From Candidatus Pacearchaeota archaeon (GTDB lineage: Archaea; Nanobdellota; Nanobdellia; Pacearchaeales; GW2011-AR1): DNA of 53,268 bases. Numbering within the stretch: the stretch's first letter is position 1; the number at the start of each line of letters is the position of its first letter. Of this stretch, positions 36,186 through 45,242 are shown in pieces. The position numbers were made by a program, and so were the translations under genes. The notes below the pieces were generated by a model, which made no database searches, was not told the DNA's origin, and saw only the letters and a program-made list of their open reading frames with translations. The stretch lies in NCBI GenBank assembly GCA_017608305.1, contig JAFCGC010000002.1:1-53268 (forward strand), in the 5' to 3' direction.

Positions 36186-36821
36186 TTAATTTTTAACTCC
36201 AAATTCAAGAATTAATTTTTCCTTTAGGATGTTATAATTTATTATTGGTAAGTTGAGAGGTATTATTTTGAAATATGCCTTATCTTTTGTAATGGCCTTT
36301 ATTTCAATACTATTTTCTAGTTTCATTATAGATATATCTTTTATAGATTTTACTCCTTTAAGTTCTATTTCATAAACTATTTTATCTGCTAATCTTCTTA
36401 GATTTGTTTTAGGTTCAATTCTAGGAAGTTTTGAGAAATTTTTTAACTTTGATTGGGGTAGATTTATTTGTTTTATTTTCTTTGGATTTTCAGATTTTTG
36501 TTGATTATTTAAATTAATCTCTTTTCCATTTATCATTAATCTAATATTTGTTTTAGGTTTTAAATTCTGAGTCTTCATTTCTTTTTGCATCTCTTTTTCT
36601 AACATTTTCATTGCACTGTTTAACATTTTATTAATCATATTTCCACTAATTCCTCCTAACATAGAATTAAAAGGTTGGTTTTGAATGTTTTGAGAATCAT
36701 TTTTTCCTAGCATCCCCCAATCTTCATTTTTTGAGTCTATAGGTGTTCCACAACTAGGGCAGAAATTATCTTTTCTGCTTATTTTGCTTCTACATTTTTT
36801 ACATTTATTTTTCTTGAACAT
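36186..36821 (-). CDS. Zinc-ribbon protein with C-terminal Hsp20-like domain
   Basis: CKKCRSKISRKDNFCPSCGTPID zinc ribbon; beta-rich C-terminus. Confidence 0.6.
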   Translation of the reverse strand: MFKKNKCKKCRSKISRKDNFCPSCGTPIDSKNEDWGMLGKNDSQNIQNQPFNSMLGGISGNMINKMLNSAMKMLEKEMQKEMKTQNLKPKTNIRLMINGKEINLNNQQKSENPKKIKQINLPQSKLKNFSKLPRIEPKTNLRRLADKIVYEIELKGVKSIKDISIMKLENSIEIKAITKDKAYFKIIPLNLPIINYNILKEKLILEFGVKN

Positions 36822-36858
36822 GGTTAGTTGTATGTGCTTATGTTTAAATAGTTTAGGG

Positions 36859-38223
36859 TTAGTTAAACCTCAAATATTTCTTAATTGAGGCTATTTCATG
36901 AAATTCTTCTAGAAGAGTTGGTTTGCCTTCTTTTAGAATTAGATTTTTTATTGATTTTGTTCCTTTAAATTTTATTGTTTTCCTGACTTCTTTGAATTTT
37001 GGTAACCACCAGAATACAGCAATCATTCTGATGATCCCACCCAATATAAAAATAAATAATAGGGGTTCTATGAAACTAGTATTAAGAAATTTAATTAAAA
37101 TTGCTCCTAGGCCTGCTCCTAAAAATACTCCAATTCCCACTAAAAGATTATAATATGAAATTCCTAATCCTGTTTTTTCATGCCTTACATTGTCATAGAT
37201 GAAATTTATTGCAGCTAGATTAAATCCTGCCCAGGCAATTCCCCCTACAACTGATGGGATTAATATTAAATATATTGGAGAAGGAGAAATAATCCATAAT
37301 ATGGGGATTATTGGAACCATAAGAGTTGTTACACATAGGACACTATAATTACCATATTTGTCTGCAAATTTACCCCATAATTCTAGAACAAGTAGAGAAA
37401 AAAGAGTGCCTGCCATGACAATTATCATGTATATAGAATAACTGAATTCTAAATGCCGTAAAAGATAAACAGCTACTAATGGGGAGGATACTGCTGTTGC
37501 AAATCCTAAGAAAGATCTAAAAATTGTGAATTTACCAAAATTAGTTTTTGGTGCTGCTAAAACAAAATCCCAAAATGAGAAATAATCTTTTTTTTCAAGC
37601 TTTAATTTTGGTTCATGGTGTTTTTTGAATATGGTCCAACTTATTATTCTTGCTAGAAATGCAAGAAAAAATAAAATTATAAAACCAAACATTGTCCAGT
37701 CGTTTTTCTTGAAATAATCTAAAAATAAAGAAGCAGAAATTGCTAATACAACAGAACTAAATCCTATTATTAAACTTCTTTTTGAAAACCATCTTCCACG
37801 TTTACTACCTGGTACAACATCTCCTATCCAAGAAAACCAGGCAGGAATTCCTATGTGTGCCAGTATGGTGAAAATAGCAAAAGTCAATAATAATAAAAGA
37901 GGGAGAGTGCTCACAATAATTCCTTTGTAAAATAAAAATGCGATTACAATTAAGGGTAACCAAGTTAGAGCTTCTAAGAAAACTGATTTGAGGACTATTT
38001 TTTTTCTTGAAAATTTTTCTATTAATCTTGATCCAGGCAATTGACTTAAAGGACCTAATAAACCTGCTACTGAACCGAATAAAGCTACTAAGGAATTGCT
38101 TGCATTTATTGCAATTGCAAAAGGAGAAATATAGTTGATACCAAAAGAAGATTCAACTGACCAGAATATACCTTCTTTTATGCTATTATCTCTTGTTTCT
38201 TTTTTTAAATCTTTTTTCACCAT
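36859..38223 (-). CDS. MFS transporter
   Basis: About 12 TM segments, MFS-like layout. Confidence 0.85.
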   Translation of the reverse strand: MVKKDLKKETRDNSIKEGIFWSVESSFGINYISPFAIAINASNSLVALFGSVAGLLGPLSQLPGSRLIEKFSRKKIVLKSVFLEALTWLPLIVIAFLFYKGIIVSTLPLLLLLTFAIFTILAHIGIPAWFSWIGDVVPGSKRGRWFSKRSLIIGFSSVVLAISASLFLDYFKKNDWTMFGFIILFFLAFLARIISWTIFKKHHEPKLKLEKKDYFSFWDFVLAAPKTNFGKFTIFRSFLGFATAVSSPLVAVYLLRHLEFSYSIYMIIVMAGTLFSLLVLELWGKFADKYGNYSVLCVTTLMVPIIPILWIISPSPIYLILIPSVVGGIAWAGFNLAAINFIYDNVRHEKTGLGISYYNLLVGIGVFLGAGLGAILIKFLNTSFIEPLLFIFILGGIIRMIAVFWWLPKFKEVRKTIKFKGTKSIKNLILKEGKPTLLEEFHEIASIKKYLRFN

Positions 38224-38270
38224 CTTTTATTACAATAATAATTAAATAGGGATTTATATTTTTAAATTAT

Positions 38271-38762
38271 ATGGCTGAAAGAACAGAGATTGAGAAGAGA
38301 GTTAGAAGATTAATCGCATCTGATATTACTTATAGGGTTTTACAGAACCTAGGAAACAAAGGAATTAGAAATCTTGATAAAAAAGTTACTGGTATACTGG
38401 AGTACATTGTTGAAAAAGAAATTATTGGAGATAGAGTTTTTGCTGAGGTGGTTTATGAACCAGAAGATAAAAAGGCAAGAAAAATTAGTGAAGCAATTTC
38501 AATTTTTAAAGAAAAGCATACAAAATATGGTAAAATTTTACAAAACCTTATTGATGAAAAAAGAAAACAAGAAAGTAATTATCTTATTTATGGACTAAAA
38601 CAAGGATTTAAATTATCTGAAGAAGATTATGTTCAGGTTATGATTGATTTGGGATTTGAAAAAAGAGAGGCTTCTTCTATTTATCCACATGTTTTATCTA
38701 TTTCTGAAAGGCTTAAGAAAGCTGATGAACAGGCCGAAAGGAAGATTTTGATTAAAAGTTAA
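38271..38762 (+). CDS. Hypothetical helical protein
   Basis: ORF. Confidence 0.5.
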   Translation: MAERTEIEKRVRRLIASDITYRVLQNLGNKGIRNLDKKVTGILEYIVEKEIIGDRVFAEVVYEPEDKKARKISEAISIFKEKHTKYGKILQNLIDEKRKQESNYLIYGLKQGFKLSEEDYVQVMIDLGFEKREASSIYPHVLSISERLKKADEQAERKILIKS

Positions 38763-38792
38763 TTTTTTATATCTCTTTTTTCTTTGTTTCCT

Positions 38793-40160
38793 ATGCCAAA
38801 AAAATTTTATATCACAACTGCAATTGATTATGTAAATGGAAGGCCTCATATCGGTCATGCCTTTGAGAAAGTTATAGCTGATGCTTTGGCTAGATGGCAT
38901 AAACAAAAAAAAGAAAAAGTGTTTTTTTTAACAGGAGTTGATGAAAATGCACAAAAAAACGTTCAAGCTGCAGAGGCTGCAGGAATTCCAGTTAAGAAGT
39001 TTGTTGATAAAAATACAGGACTTTTTCTTGATTTGGTAAAGACTTTAAACATTAGTCATGATAAGTTTATTAGGACTTCAGCAAAAGAGCATACAGAAGT
39101 TGTTTCTAAAATTTTAAACAAGATAATCAAAAAAGGAGATATTTACAAAGGAGAATATGAAGGATATTATTGTACTGGTTGTGAAACTTATATCACTGAA
39201 AAAGATTTAGTTAAGGGAAGGTGTCCTGAGCATGATAAAGAACCAGAACATAGAAAAGAAGAAGCTTATTTTTTTAAGCTTTCTAAGTATAGAGAAAAAC
39301 TAATTAGTTTTGCTAAAAAATATATTGTTCCTGAAAAAAGAAAAAACGAAATAGTTTCTAGGCTTAAAGAGGGATTAAATGATTTATGTATAACTAGAAA
39401 AGGAGCTGATTGGGGGATTGATTTCCCTAAAGATAAAAAGTATAAGGTATATGTTTGGGTTGATGCTTTAATTAATTATATTTCTGGTGCAAAGTCAGAG
39501 TGGCCTGCAGATGTTCATGTTATTGGTAAGGGAATTAATTGGTTTCACTCTGTAATTTGGCCAGCTATTTTAATGTCTGCAGGATATAAATTGCCAGATA
39601 CACTTCTTGTACATGGATATTTAATTACTGGTGGAAGAAAAATGTCAAAGTCTTTAGGAAATGTTGTTGATCCTTTAAAACTATTAGAGAAATATGATGC
39701 AGATTCTATAAGGTATGCTTTGTTAAGGTGTAGTATTTTTGATGATTCTGATTTTTCTGAAGAAATTTTAGTTGAAAGACACAATAATGAGCTTGCAAAT
39801 AAACTTGGAAATTTAGTTTCAAGAGTAAGTGGTCTTATTGAGAAAAATGGAGTTCAGAAGTGTGAGAATAAACTTTTGAAAAAGCTTAATGAAAAGAAAA
39901 TTGAGAAGTTTATAGGAGGATATGAGTTGGATAAAGCTTTGAATGAAATATTTGCTTTTATTGATATTTGCAATGAATATGTGCAAGCAAAAAAGCCTTG
40001 GGAAACTAAAAATGAAAAAGTTTTATTTGAGTTAAAAGAGTCTATATTAAAAATTTCTGATTTACTTTGGCCATTTATTCCAGAATCTGCTGACAAAATA
40101 AAAAGGATTTTTAGCGCAAAAAAAATTAAAAAATCAGAAATTTTATTTAAGAAAATTTAA
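38793..40160 (+). CDS. metG: Methionine--tRNA ligase, catalytic part without C-terminal tRNA-binding domain
   Basis: FYITTAIDYVNGRPHIGHAFEK, CTGCETYITEKDL, GRKMSKSLGNVVDP. Confidence 0.94.
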   Translation: MPKKFYITTAIDYVNGRPHIGHAFEKVIADALARWHKQKKEKVFFLTGVDENAQKNVQAAEAAGIPVKKFVDKNTGLFLDLVKTLNISHDKFIRTSAKEHTEVVSKILNKIIKKGDIYKGEYEGYYCTGCETYITEKDLVKGRCPEHDKEPEHRKEEAYFFKLSKYREKLISFAKKYIVPEKRKNEIVSRLKEGLNDLCITRKGADWGIDFPKDKKYKVYVWVDALINYISGAKSEWPADVHVIGKGINWFHSVIWPAILMSAGYKLPDTLLVHGYLITGGRKMSKSLGNVVDPLKLLEKYDADSIRYALLRCSIFDDSDFSEEILVERHNNELANKLGNLVSRVSGLIEKNGVQKCENKLLKKLNEKKIEKFIGGYELDKALNEIFAFIDICNEYVQAKKPWETKNEKVLFELKESILKISDLLWPFIPESADKIKRIFSAKKIKKSEILFKKI

Positions 40161-40741
40161 AGACTTCTTCTTTGTAAAAATTGAGAATCTATCTCTTGGT
40201 CAGGCATTTTGCAGGTTGCTTTTAAGGTTAAATATGGTTTTTTTGTAATTCTTTTTAACTTGTATAGACTTTTTTTTAATACAGTATAGGGGATCTGAAG
40301 TTCAACTAAAATAATATTATTTCTTCTTGTTCTATAATAGTGTTTTTCTATTCTTTTATTTGATCCTGTTCCTTGAAAAATTAAGTCTATTCCCCTCCCT
40401 CTTTTAATAATTTCTTCAAGGCTTTTAACTCCAGAATATAATTTTTCACAATCATCACCTATGGCCCTATAAATTTTTATTCTATCTAAAATAATTTTTC
40501 CATCTTCTTTTCTTACTTCTAATCTATTAATTTTTTTGAATAATTTTAGATTACTATTTATTTTTCTAGCAAAATTACTAATGCTATAGTATATTTCTTT
40601 AGAAAGAGTTCCATAAATAGTATTTTCTTCTTCTCTTTTAGGGGTTTTTATTTTTTCTCTTATTTTTTCTCTTATTTTTTCTCTTTTATATTCTTCAAAT
40701 AAAACTTCTTGAATAAATATTTTGTTTCTATTTAGTGCCAT
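40157..40741 (-). CDS. Hypothetical basic protein
   Basis: ORF; contains in-frame tandem 12-nt repeat encoding EKIR units. Confidence 0.5.
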   Translation of the reverse strand: MALNRNKIFIQEVLFEEYKREKIREKIREKIKTPKREEENTIYGTLSKEIYYSISNFARKINSNLKLFKKINRLEVRKEDGKIILDRIKIYRAIGDDCEKLYSGVKSLEEIIKRGRGIDLIFQGTGSNKRIEKHYYRTRRNNIILVELQIPYTVLKKSLYKLKRITKKPYLTLKATCKMPDQEIDSQFLQRRSL

Positions 40742-40801
40742 TAATTTTCTTGGTTTTAAGCATATATAAAAATTTATATATTGTTTTTTTGTGATTTTGC
40801 T

Positions 40802-41146
40802 ATGGTAGAGCGAGTAGTTGAGTTTAGTGATTGGAATAAGATTGATTTGCGAGTAGCTCAAATAATTGAAGTAGAAGATATTGATGGAGCTGATCAACTT
40901 TATAAAATAACTTTAGATGTTGGCCCTGAAATAGGTAAAAGAATTATTTGTTCGGGTCTTAAGTCTTATTATACTAAAGAAGAACTAAAAGACAAAAAAA
41001 TTATTTATTTTTCAAATTTATCTCCCAAAAAATTAAGGGGAGTTGAGAGTCAAGGAATGTTGTTAGCAGCAAGTACTGAAGATGAAAAAGAAGTTGTGTT
41101 ATTGACTCCTGAAAAAGATATTGAACTTGGTTCTAGAATTAGTTAA
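40802..41146 (+). CDS. Stand-alone tRNA-binding (EMAP/Trbp111-like) domain, MetRS C-terminal type
   Basis: FSDWNKIDLRVAQIIEVEDIDGADQLYKITLDVG...IICSGLKSYYTKEEL...KLRGVESQGMLLAAS. Confidence 0.9.
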   Translation: MVERVVEFSDWNKIDLRVAQIIEVEDIDGADQLYKITLDVGPEIGKRIICSGLKSYYTKEELKDKKIIYFSNLSPKKLRGVESQGMLLAASTEDEKEVVLLTPEKDIELGSRIS

Positions 41147-41147
41147 A

Positions 41148-42816
41148 TTAAAGATTAAAATTTAAGAATAAAATAGTCATTATTATAATAAACATGAATT
41201 CTGTTATAAATACTGCTCTTTCATTTTCTTTTATTGTAAATAGGAAAGCTAGAATAGCAAAGGGAATTGAAATAAGAAGAAGATATTTTATGGGATAGAG
41301 AATTGGAACCAAGATAAACATTAATGCAATTAAAATTCCTATTATTATTTTTCCTATTTTTTTCCAAAAACAACAGGAATTGTTTGAATATTATTTTCTT
41401 TGTCTCCTTTATAATCTTTGATATCTTTGAGTGTAGACCCAAAAGAATAAACAAGAAATACAAGTAAGGGAATTGGAAATGGGAGTATTGTAAATGTTGA
41501 AGCTTCCCCTAATAATGAGGTCCCAAAAAGAACAGCCATTAGACTACATAATCCTATGACAATATTTGGGATAAAAAAGAATCTTTTTAATTTATAGGGA
41601 GGTCCAGAATAAATAAATGAGTATGCTAGCATAAAGTAAAAAATAATGCTAGCTGCATAAAAATGTACTAGGAATGCAAATATTAAGGAGAAAGCAAAGA
41701 AAATTAAAGTAAAAATTTTATGATTTTCAGGTGTAAGCTCTTTTTGTATAAGCGGACGATATCTGTTTGAAATTCTATCTATTCCTCTATCAAATAAATC
41801 ATTAATCCCTACAGCAAATAACCAGGCAAAACTTAAAGAAATTAATAAGAATATAATTTTTAAAATCGAAATATCTGAAAAACTTGAATTAGTATAATAG
41901 GCTCCTAACATTATTCCAATAAAGACTAAAAATGAGTAGTGAATCAGTCTGAAAGGACGAATATTTTTAAAAAGAGATTTAATAGCTTCTTTATTAATTT
42001 TAAATTGTTTAAATTCTAGTAAATGTTTGGTGTCTATGATAAATTTTTTTATTCCTGATTTTTTATGTAGTATTATCCAAATAATTCCTAAGATTAACAT
42101 AATGGTTCCAAAACCTATTGCAAAATCTCTTGGATAAATTAGATAATAATTTATTGATGATAATTCAAATAACTTACTTATAGCTAGTCTATATGACATA
42201 TAGAAGAAAGTTATTGTATAGATTCCAAGTGCAGCAATTGTTGTTCTAAACCAACTTCTGGTTTTGGTTGCAATATATAAACTAGTAAGTAAAATTACTG
42301 CAGCTATCTCAATTCTTATTCCAATGGTTGCTTCCATTCCATATTGACCTGCACTATAAAAAGTATAATAGTTTTCTGCTAAATTATGAAGAACATAAGT
42401 CATCACAAATTTTTTCCCAAAGTAAACAATAGAGTTAATAATGGGTGCAATAAGGGTTACAAGCCAACCCAAGATAACTACTTTAGAAATATCTGAAATT
42501 TTTTCTTTACTAATTATTTTTAGAAAAACAACAATTGTGAAAAATAATGCAAACCAAAAAATGAGAATTCAAAATGCATGGCCCAATTTAATAAGAATTC
42601 TGGACATCCTATAAAATTTTCTAAGAAATCTCTTATAAGAGTTATAGAAATATAAGAAATAATCCATAACCAAGTACTAATTTCTAAATTAATTGATTTT
42701 TCTATAAAATCATTGAATTTGTTTAATAAATTGTTGAACCAACGAGTTCTTAAAAGTAGAAAAATCAAGATTGCTAAAATCAAAATTGATATTATAAAAT
42801 TAATTTCTAAACCCAT
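41148..42816 (-). pseudogene. UbiA prenyltransferase family membrane protein with N-terminal membrane extension, broken by two homopolymer frameshifts
   Basis: Track ORFs 42520-42816 and 41354-42472 join at A6 tract 42556-42561; C-terminus continues past A7 tract 41357-41363 (GKKIGKIIIGILIALMFILVPILYPIKYLLLISIPFAILAFLFTIKENERAVFITEFMFIIIMTILFLNFNL*). UbiA motifs NDLFDRGIDRISNRYRPL and GSTLKDIKDYKGD. Confidence 0.75.
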
Positions 42817-42869
42817 TTTTTCCTCTTTTGCAATTTAAGGTTCGAGAACTATATAAATTTGTTGCAAAA

Positions 42870-43646
42870 TTATTTTCTTAATCCTAATTTTTGAAGAATT
42901 CTGATAATCATTTTTTCTTTATCTTGATCTGAATCATAATTTATATCTAAAAGTTTTGCGGCTATTTCTTTGTAAGCTCTTGAGGCATTACTTTTTGGAT
43001 GAGTATGTACTACTGCATCTTTTTGACTTAATGATCTTTGAACATCTTTATCTTCAGGTACCATACCTATAATAGGAATTTCTAACATGTCTTTCACATT
43101 TTCAGGATTCATTTCTATATCATCTTTTTTAACTCTTGTAACAATAACTCCTAAAATTGGTTTTTTATAATATTCTGCTAATTTTATTGTTTTTAGTGCA
43201 TCTGTAATTGCTGCTATTTCTGGATTAGTTACTACTATTAATTCATCTGCCATTTGCATTGCTGCTCTTGCTTCTTCACCGAGTCCTGCAGCAGTATCAA
43301 TAATCACATAATCAGAGATTTTTCCAAAATCTTTTTTGAATTTTTTGAATTTTTCTGAGTCTACTTTTTTTAATTCTTTTATTGATAATGAAGAAGGCAT
43401 TATTTTTATTCCAGATTCATGTTCATATACTGCTTCAAATGGATCTGCTTTTCCTAATAACACATGGTTTAGGCTTATTGGTACTTCAGGTGAGTTTAGA
43501 TGGACTCCTATGTTAGGAGTTGTTAAATTTCCATCAATTACCAATACATCTTTGCCAAAATAATTCATAGCTGCACCTAGATTTATAGATGTGGTTGTTT
43601 TTCCTACCCCCCCTTTTCCTGATGTTATAATAATAATCTTTTTCAT
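42870..43646 (-). CDS. minD: MinD/ParA-family ATPase
   Basis: IIITSGKGGVGKTTTSINLGAAM deviant Walker A; YVIIDTAAGLGEEA. Confidence 0.94.
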   Translation of the reverse strand: MKKIIIITSGKGGVGKTTTSINLGAAMNYFGKDVLVIDGNLTTPNIGVHLNSPEVPISLNHVLLGKADPFEAVYEHESGIKIMPSSLSIKELKKVDSEKFKKFKKDFGKISDYVIIDTAAGLGEEARAAMQMADELIVVTNPEIAAITDALKTIKLAEYYKKPILGVIVTRVKKDDIEMNPENVKDMLEIPIIGMVPEDKDVQRSLSQKDAVVHTHPKSNASRAYKEIAAKLLDINYDSDQDKEKMIIRILQKLGLRK

Positions 43647-43682
43647 TTTATTATTAATTATTTCCAGAGAAACTTTTAATTC

Positions 43683-44123
43683 CTATGATAAAAGAAATTG
43701 CTTTGTAGTACTTATAAACTTTTCTAACTTATCTGCATAGATTCTTAATTGCTCTAAATTAATATTTACCTCCTTTCCTTTGTAAATAACTTTTAATGTA
43801 ACATTTTTTCTAAATTCTCCAATTCTTTCTTTTCGTAAATCTCTGATTTTTTTGAACATTTCATACATATCAATAGCTTCTAAAAATTCTTTGTCTTTTT
43901 TGAAAACTTTTCTTATTTGTTCTATTTTTCCTACTGGGTTTGTGGAAATTGATGAAATCTTTTTTTTCTTTTTTGCTTTTTTTAATAGGGAATCAATACT
44001 TGTTTCAATCATTTTACTCCATCTTAGAAGTAGATTAACTATTACATCACAAGTTTTAGTGTATTTTAAGCTTACATATAATAAATGGTCCGCGCTTATT
44101 TTTTCTTGTATTATTTCTTCCAT
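43683..44123 (-). CDS. Hypothetical protein, possible paralog of 44189-44653
   Basis: Similar size and layout to the neighbour. Confidence 0.5.
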   Translation of the reverse strand: MEEIIQEKISADHLLYVSLKYTKTCDVIVNLLLRWSKMIETSIDSLLKKAKKKKKISSISTNPVGKIEQIRKVFKKDKEFLEAIDMYEMFKKIRDLRKERIGEFRKNVTLKVIYKGKEVNINLEQLRIYADKLEKFISTTKQFLLS

Positions 44124-44188
44124 TCCTTTCTTCTTTCTAAATCCCCATTTAGAATTATACAGAATAAGGATAATGGGCTTTTTATATT

Positions 44189-44653
44189 TTATTGTAAAAT
44201 TTTATTTTTTGTTTTTTCTAGAATTTTTTTAGATAACAACAAAAACTCTTTTATTTTTTCAAGAGGGATTGTTTTTGTTTCTAAGTTTTCTGATAAAATT
44301 ACTATTTTATTGTTTTTAACAAATTCCATCGAGCTTTTTTTTTGTTTTTCAACAATATCAAATAACTCAGAAATTAGTTTTACTTCATCTTGACTTATAT
44401 TATAGTGTTTTGCACATTTTCTTTCAAAAGTTTGGAAATTTGTTTTAGGATTTTTGAAGAGCCTTATTCTCTTATAGAGATATTCATATTGAAGAATTGA
44501 ATTAATGCAATACTGAAGTGCTTTTTTTACTTCTATCATTGTCTTTAATAGAAGTTTTTTATCTTTAATTAAAGGAAAACTTACATATGTCCAGTGATCT
44601 GCTATTTGGATGATTTTTTCTGCTTCCTGTAAATTTTCCAGGAATTTTGCCAT
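44189..44653 (-). CDS. Hypothetical protein
   Basis: ADHWTYVSFPLIKDKKLLLKTMIEVKKALQYCINSIL compares with ADHLLYVSLKYTKTCDVIVNLLLRWSKMIETSIDSLL. Confidence 0.5.
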   Translation of the reverse strand: MAKFLENLQEAEKIIQIADHWTYVSFPLIKDKKLLLKTMIEVKKALQYCINSILQYEYLYKRIRLFKNPKTNFQTFERKCAKHYNISQDEVKLISELFDIVEKQKKSSMEFVKNNKIVILSENLETKTIPLEKIKEFLLLSKKILEKTKNKILQ

Positions 44654-44698
44654 GAATATATGAGATATTTAGAATTAATATGGATTATGGTTTTGGAG

Positions 44699-45031
44699 TT
44701 ATTCACTTAACTTTAAAATTGCTTCTGCTAAATCACCTGTCTCTTTAAGAGCTACTTTAGCTTCTGACTCTGATTTTCCTGTTTTTTCTGCAACGATTTT
44801 AATATCTTCTTCACTAATACCTGTTTCTTCTTGGGGTTGGCCTGTTATTTGAAAGGTATCTTGGCCTTGCATTGATATTTTAGCCACATTTGGATTATCG
44901 AAAACAATTTTAGAACCATCATTTTTCTCGATTATTACCTTTGAAGCATCTATTTCTGTTTGATCCATTCCTAATTGTTTCATCATTGCTTGCATTTTTT
45001 TTGGATTAAAACCACCTAGTCCTGGAAACAT
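44699..45031 (-). CDS. nac: Nascent polypeptide-associated complex (NAC) protein
   Basis: MFPGLGGFNPKKMQAMMKQLGM; C-terminal UBA EEDIKIVAEKTGKSESEAKVALKETGDLAEAILKL. Confidence 0.95.
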   Translation of the reverse strand: MFPGLGGFNPKKMQAMMKQLGMDQTEIDASKVIIEKNDGSKIVFDNPNVAKISMQGQDTFQITGQPQEETGISEEDIKIVAEKTGKSESEAKVALKETGDLAEAILKLSE

Positions 45032-45032
45032 T

Positions 45033-45191
45033 TTAACTGTAATATACTCCTAAGAAAACTCTGAAGATTATTATTAAAATTATGAATACAATAATATGAA
45101 GAGGCTTTAGCTTTATTTTACTAGTATATTCTTCACTAAATCTTGTTAAACCTCCAAATCCTCCTGGCAATTGAACTTTATTATCGGCCAT
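45033..45191 (-). CDS. Sec61-beta/SecG preprotein translocase subunit (52 aa)
   Basis: MADNKVQLPGGFGGLTRFSEEYTSKIKLKPLHIIVFIILIIIFRVFLGVYYS*; missing from the ORF track because of length. Confidence 0.88.
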   Translation of the reverse strand: MADNKVQLPGGFGGLTRFSEEYTSKIKLKPLHIIVFIILIIIFRVFLGVYYS

Positions 45192-45242
45192 GAAAAAAGT
45201 AATGACAAATAGTTTTTAAAACTTGTTGTGTGTTATTAGTTT

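Noticed and set aside
40640-40690. Tandem CTCTTATTTTTT repeats as CRISPR-like or satellite
   Set aside because: Few 12-nt copies, in frame within an ORF (EKIR repeats); no spacers.
41221-41463. Track ORF within the C-terminal part of the UbiA gene
   Set aside because: Different frame from the membrane-protein continuation; the continuation reads as TM helices and is preferred.
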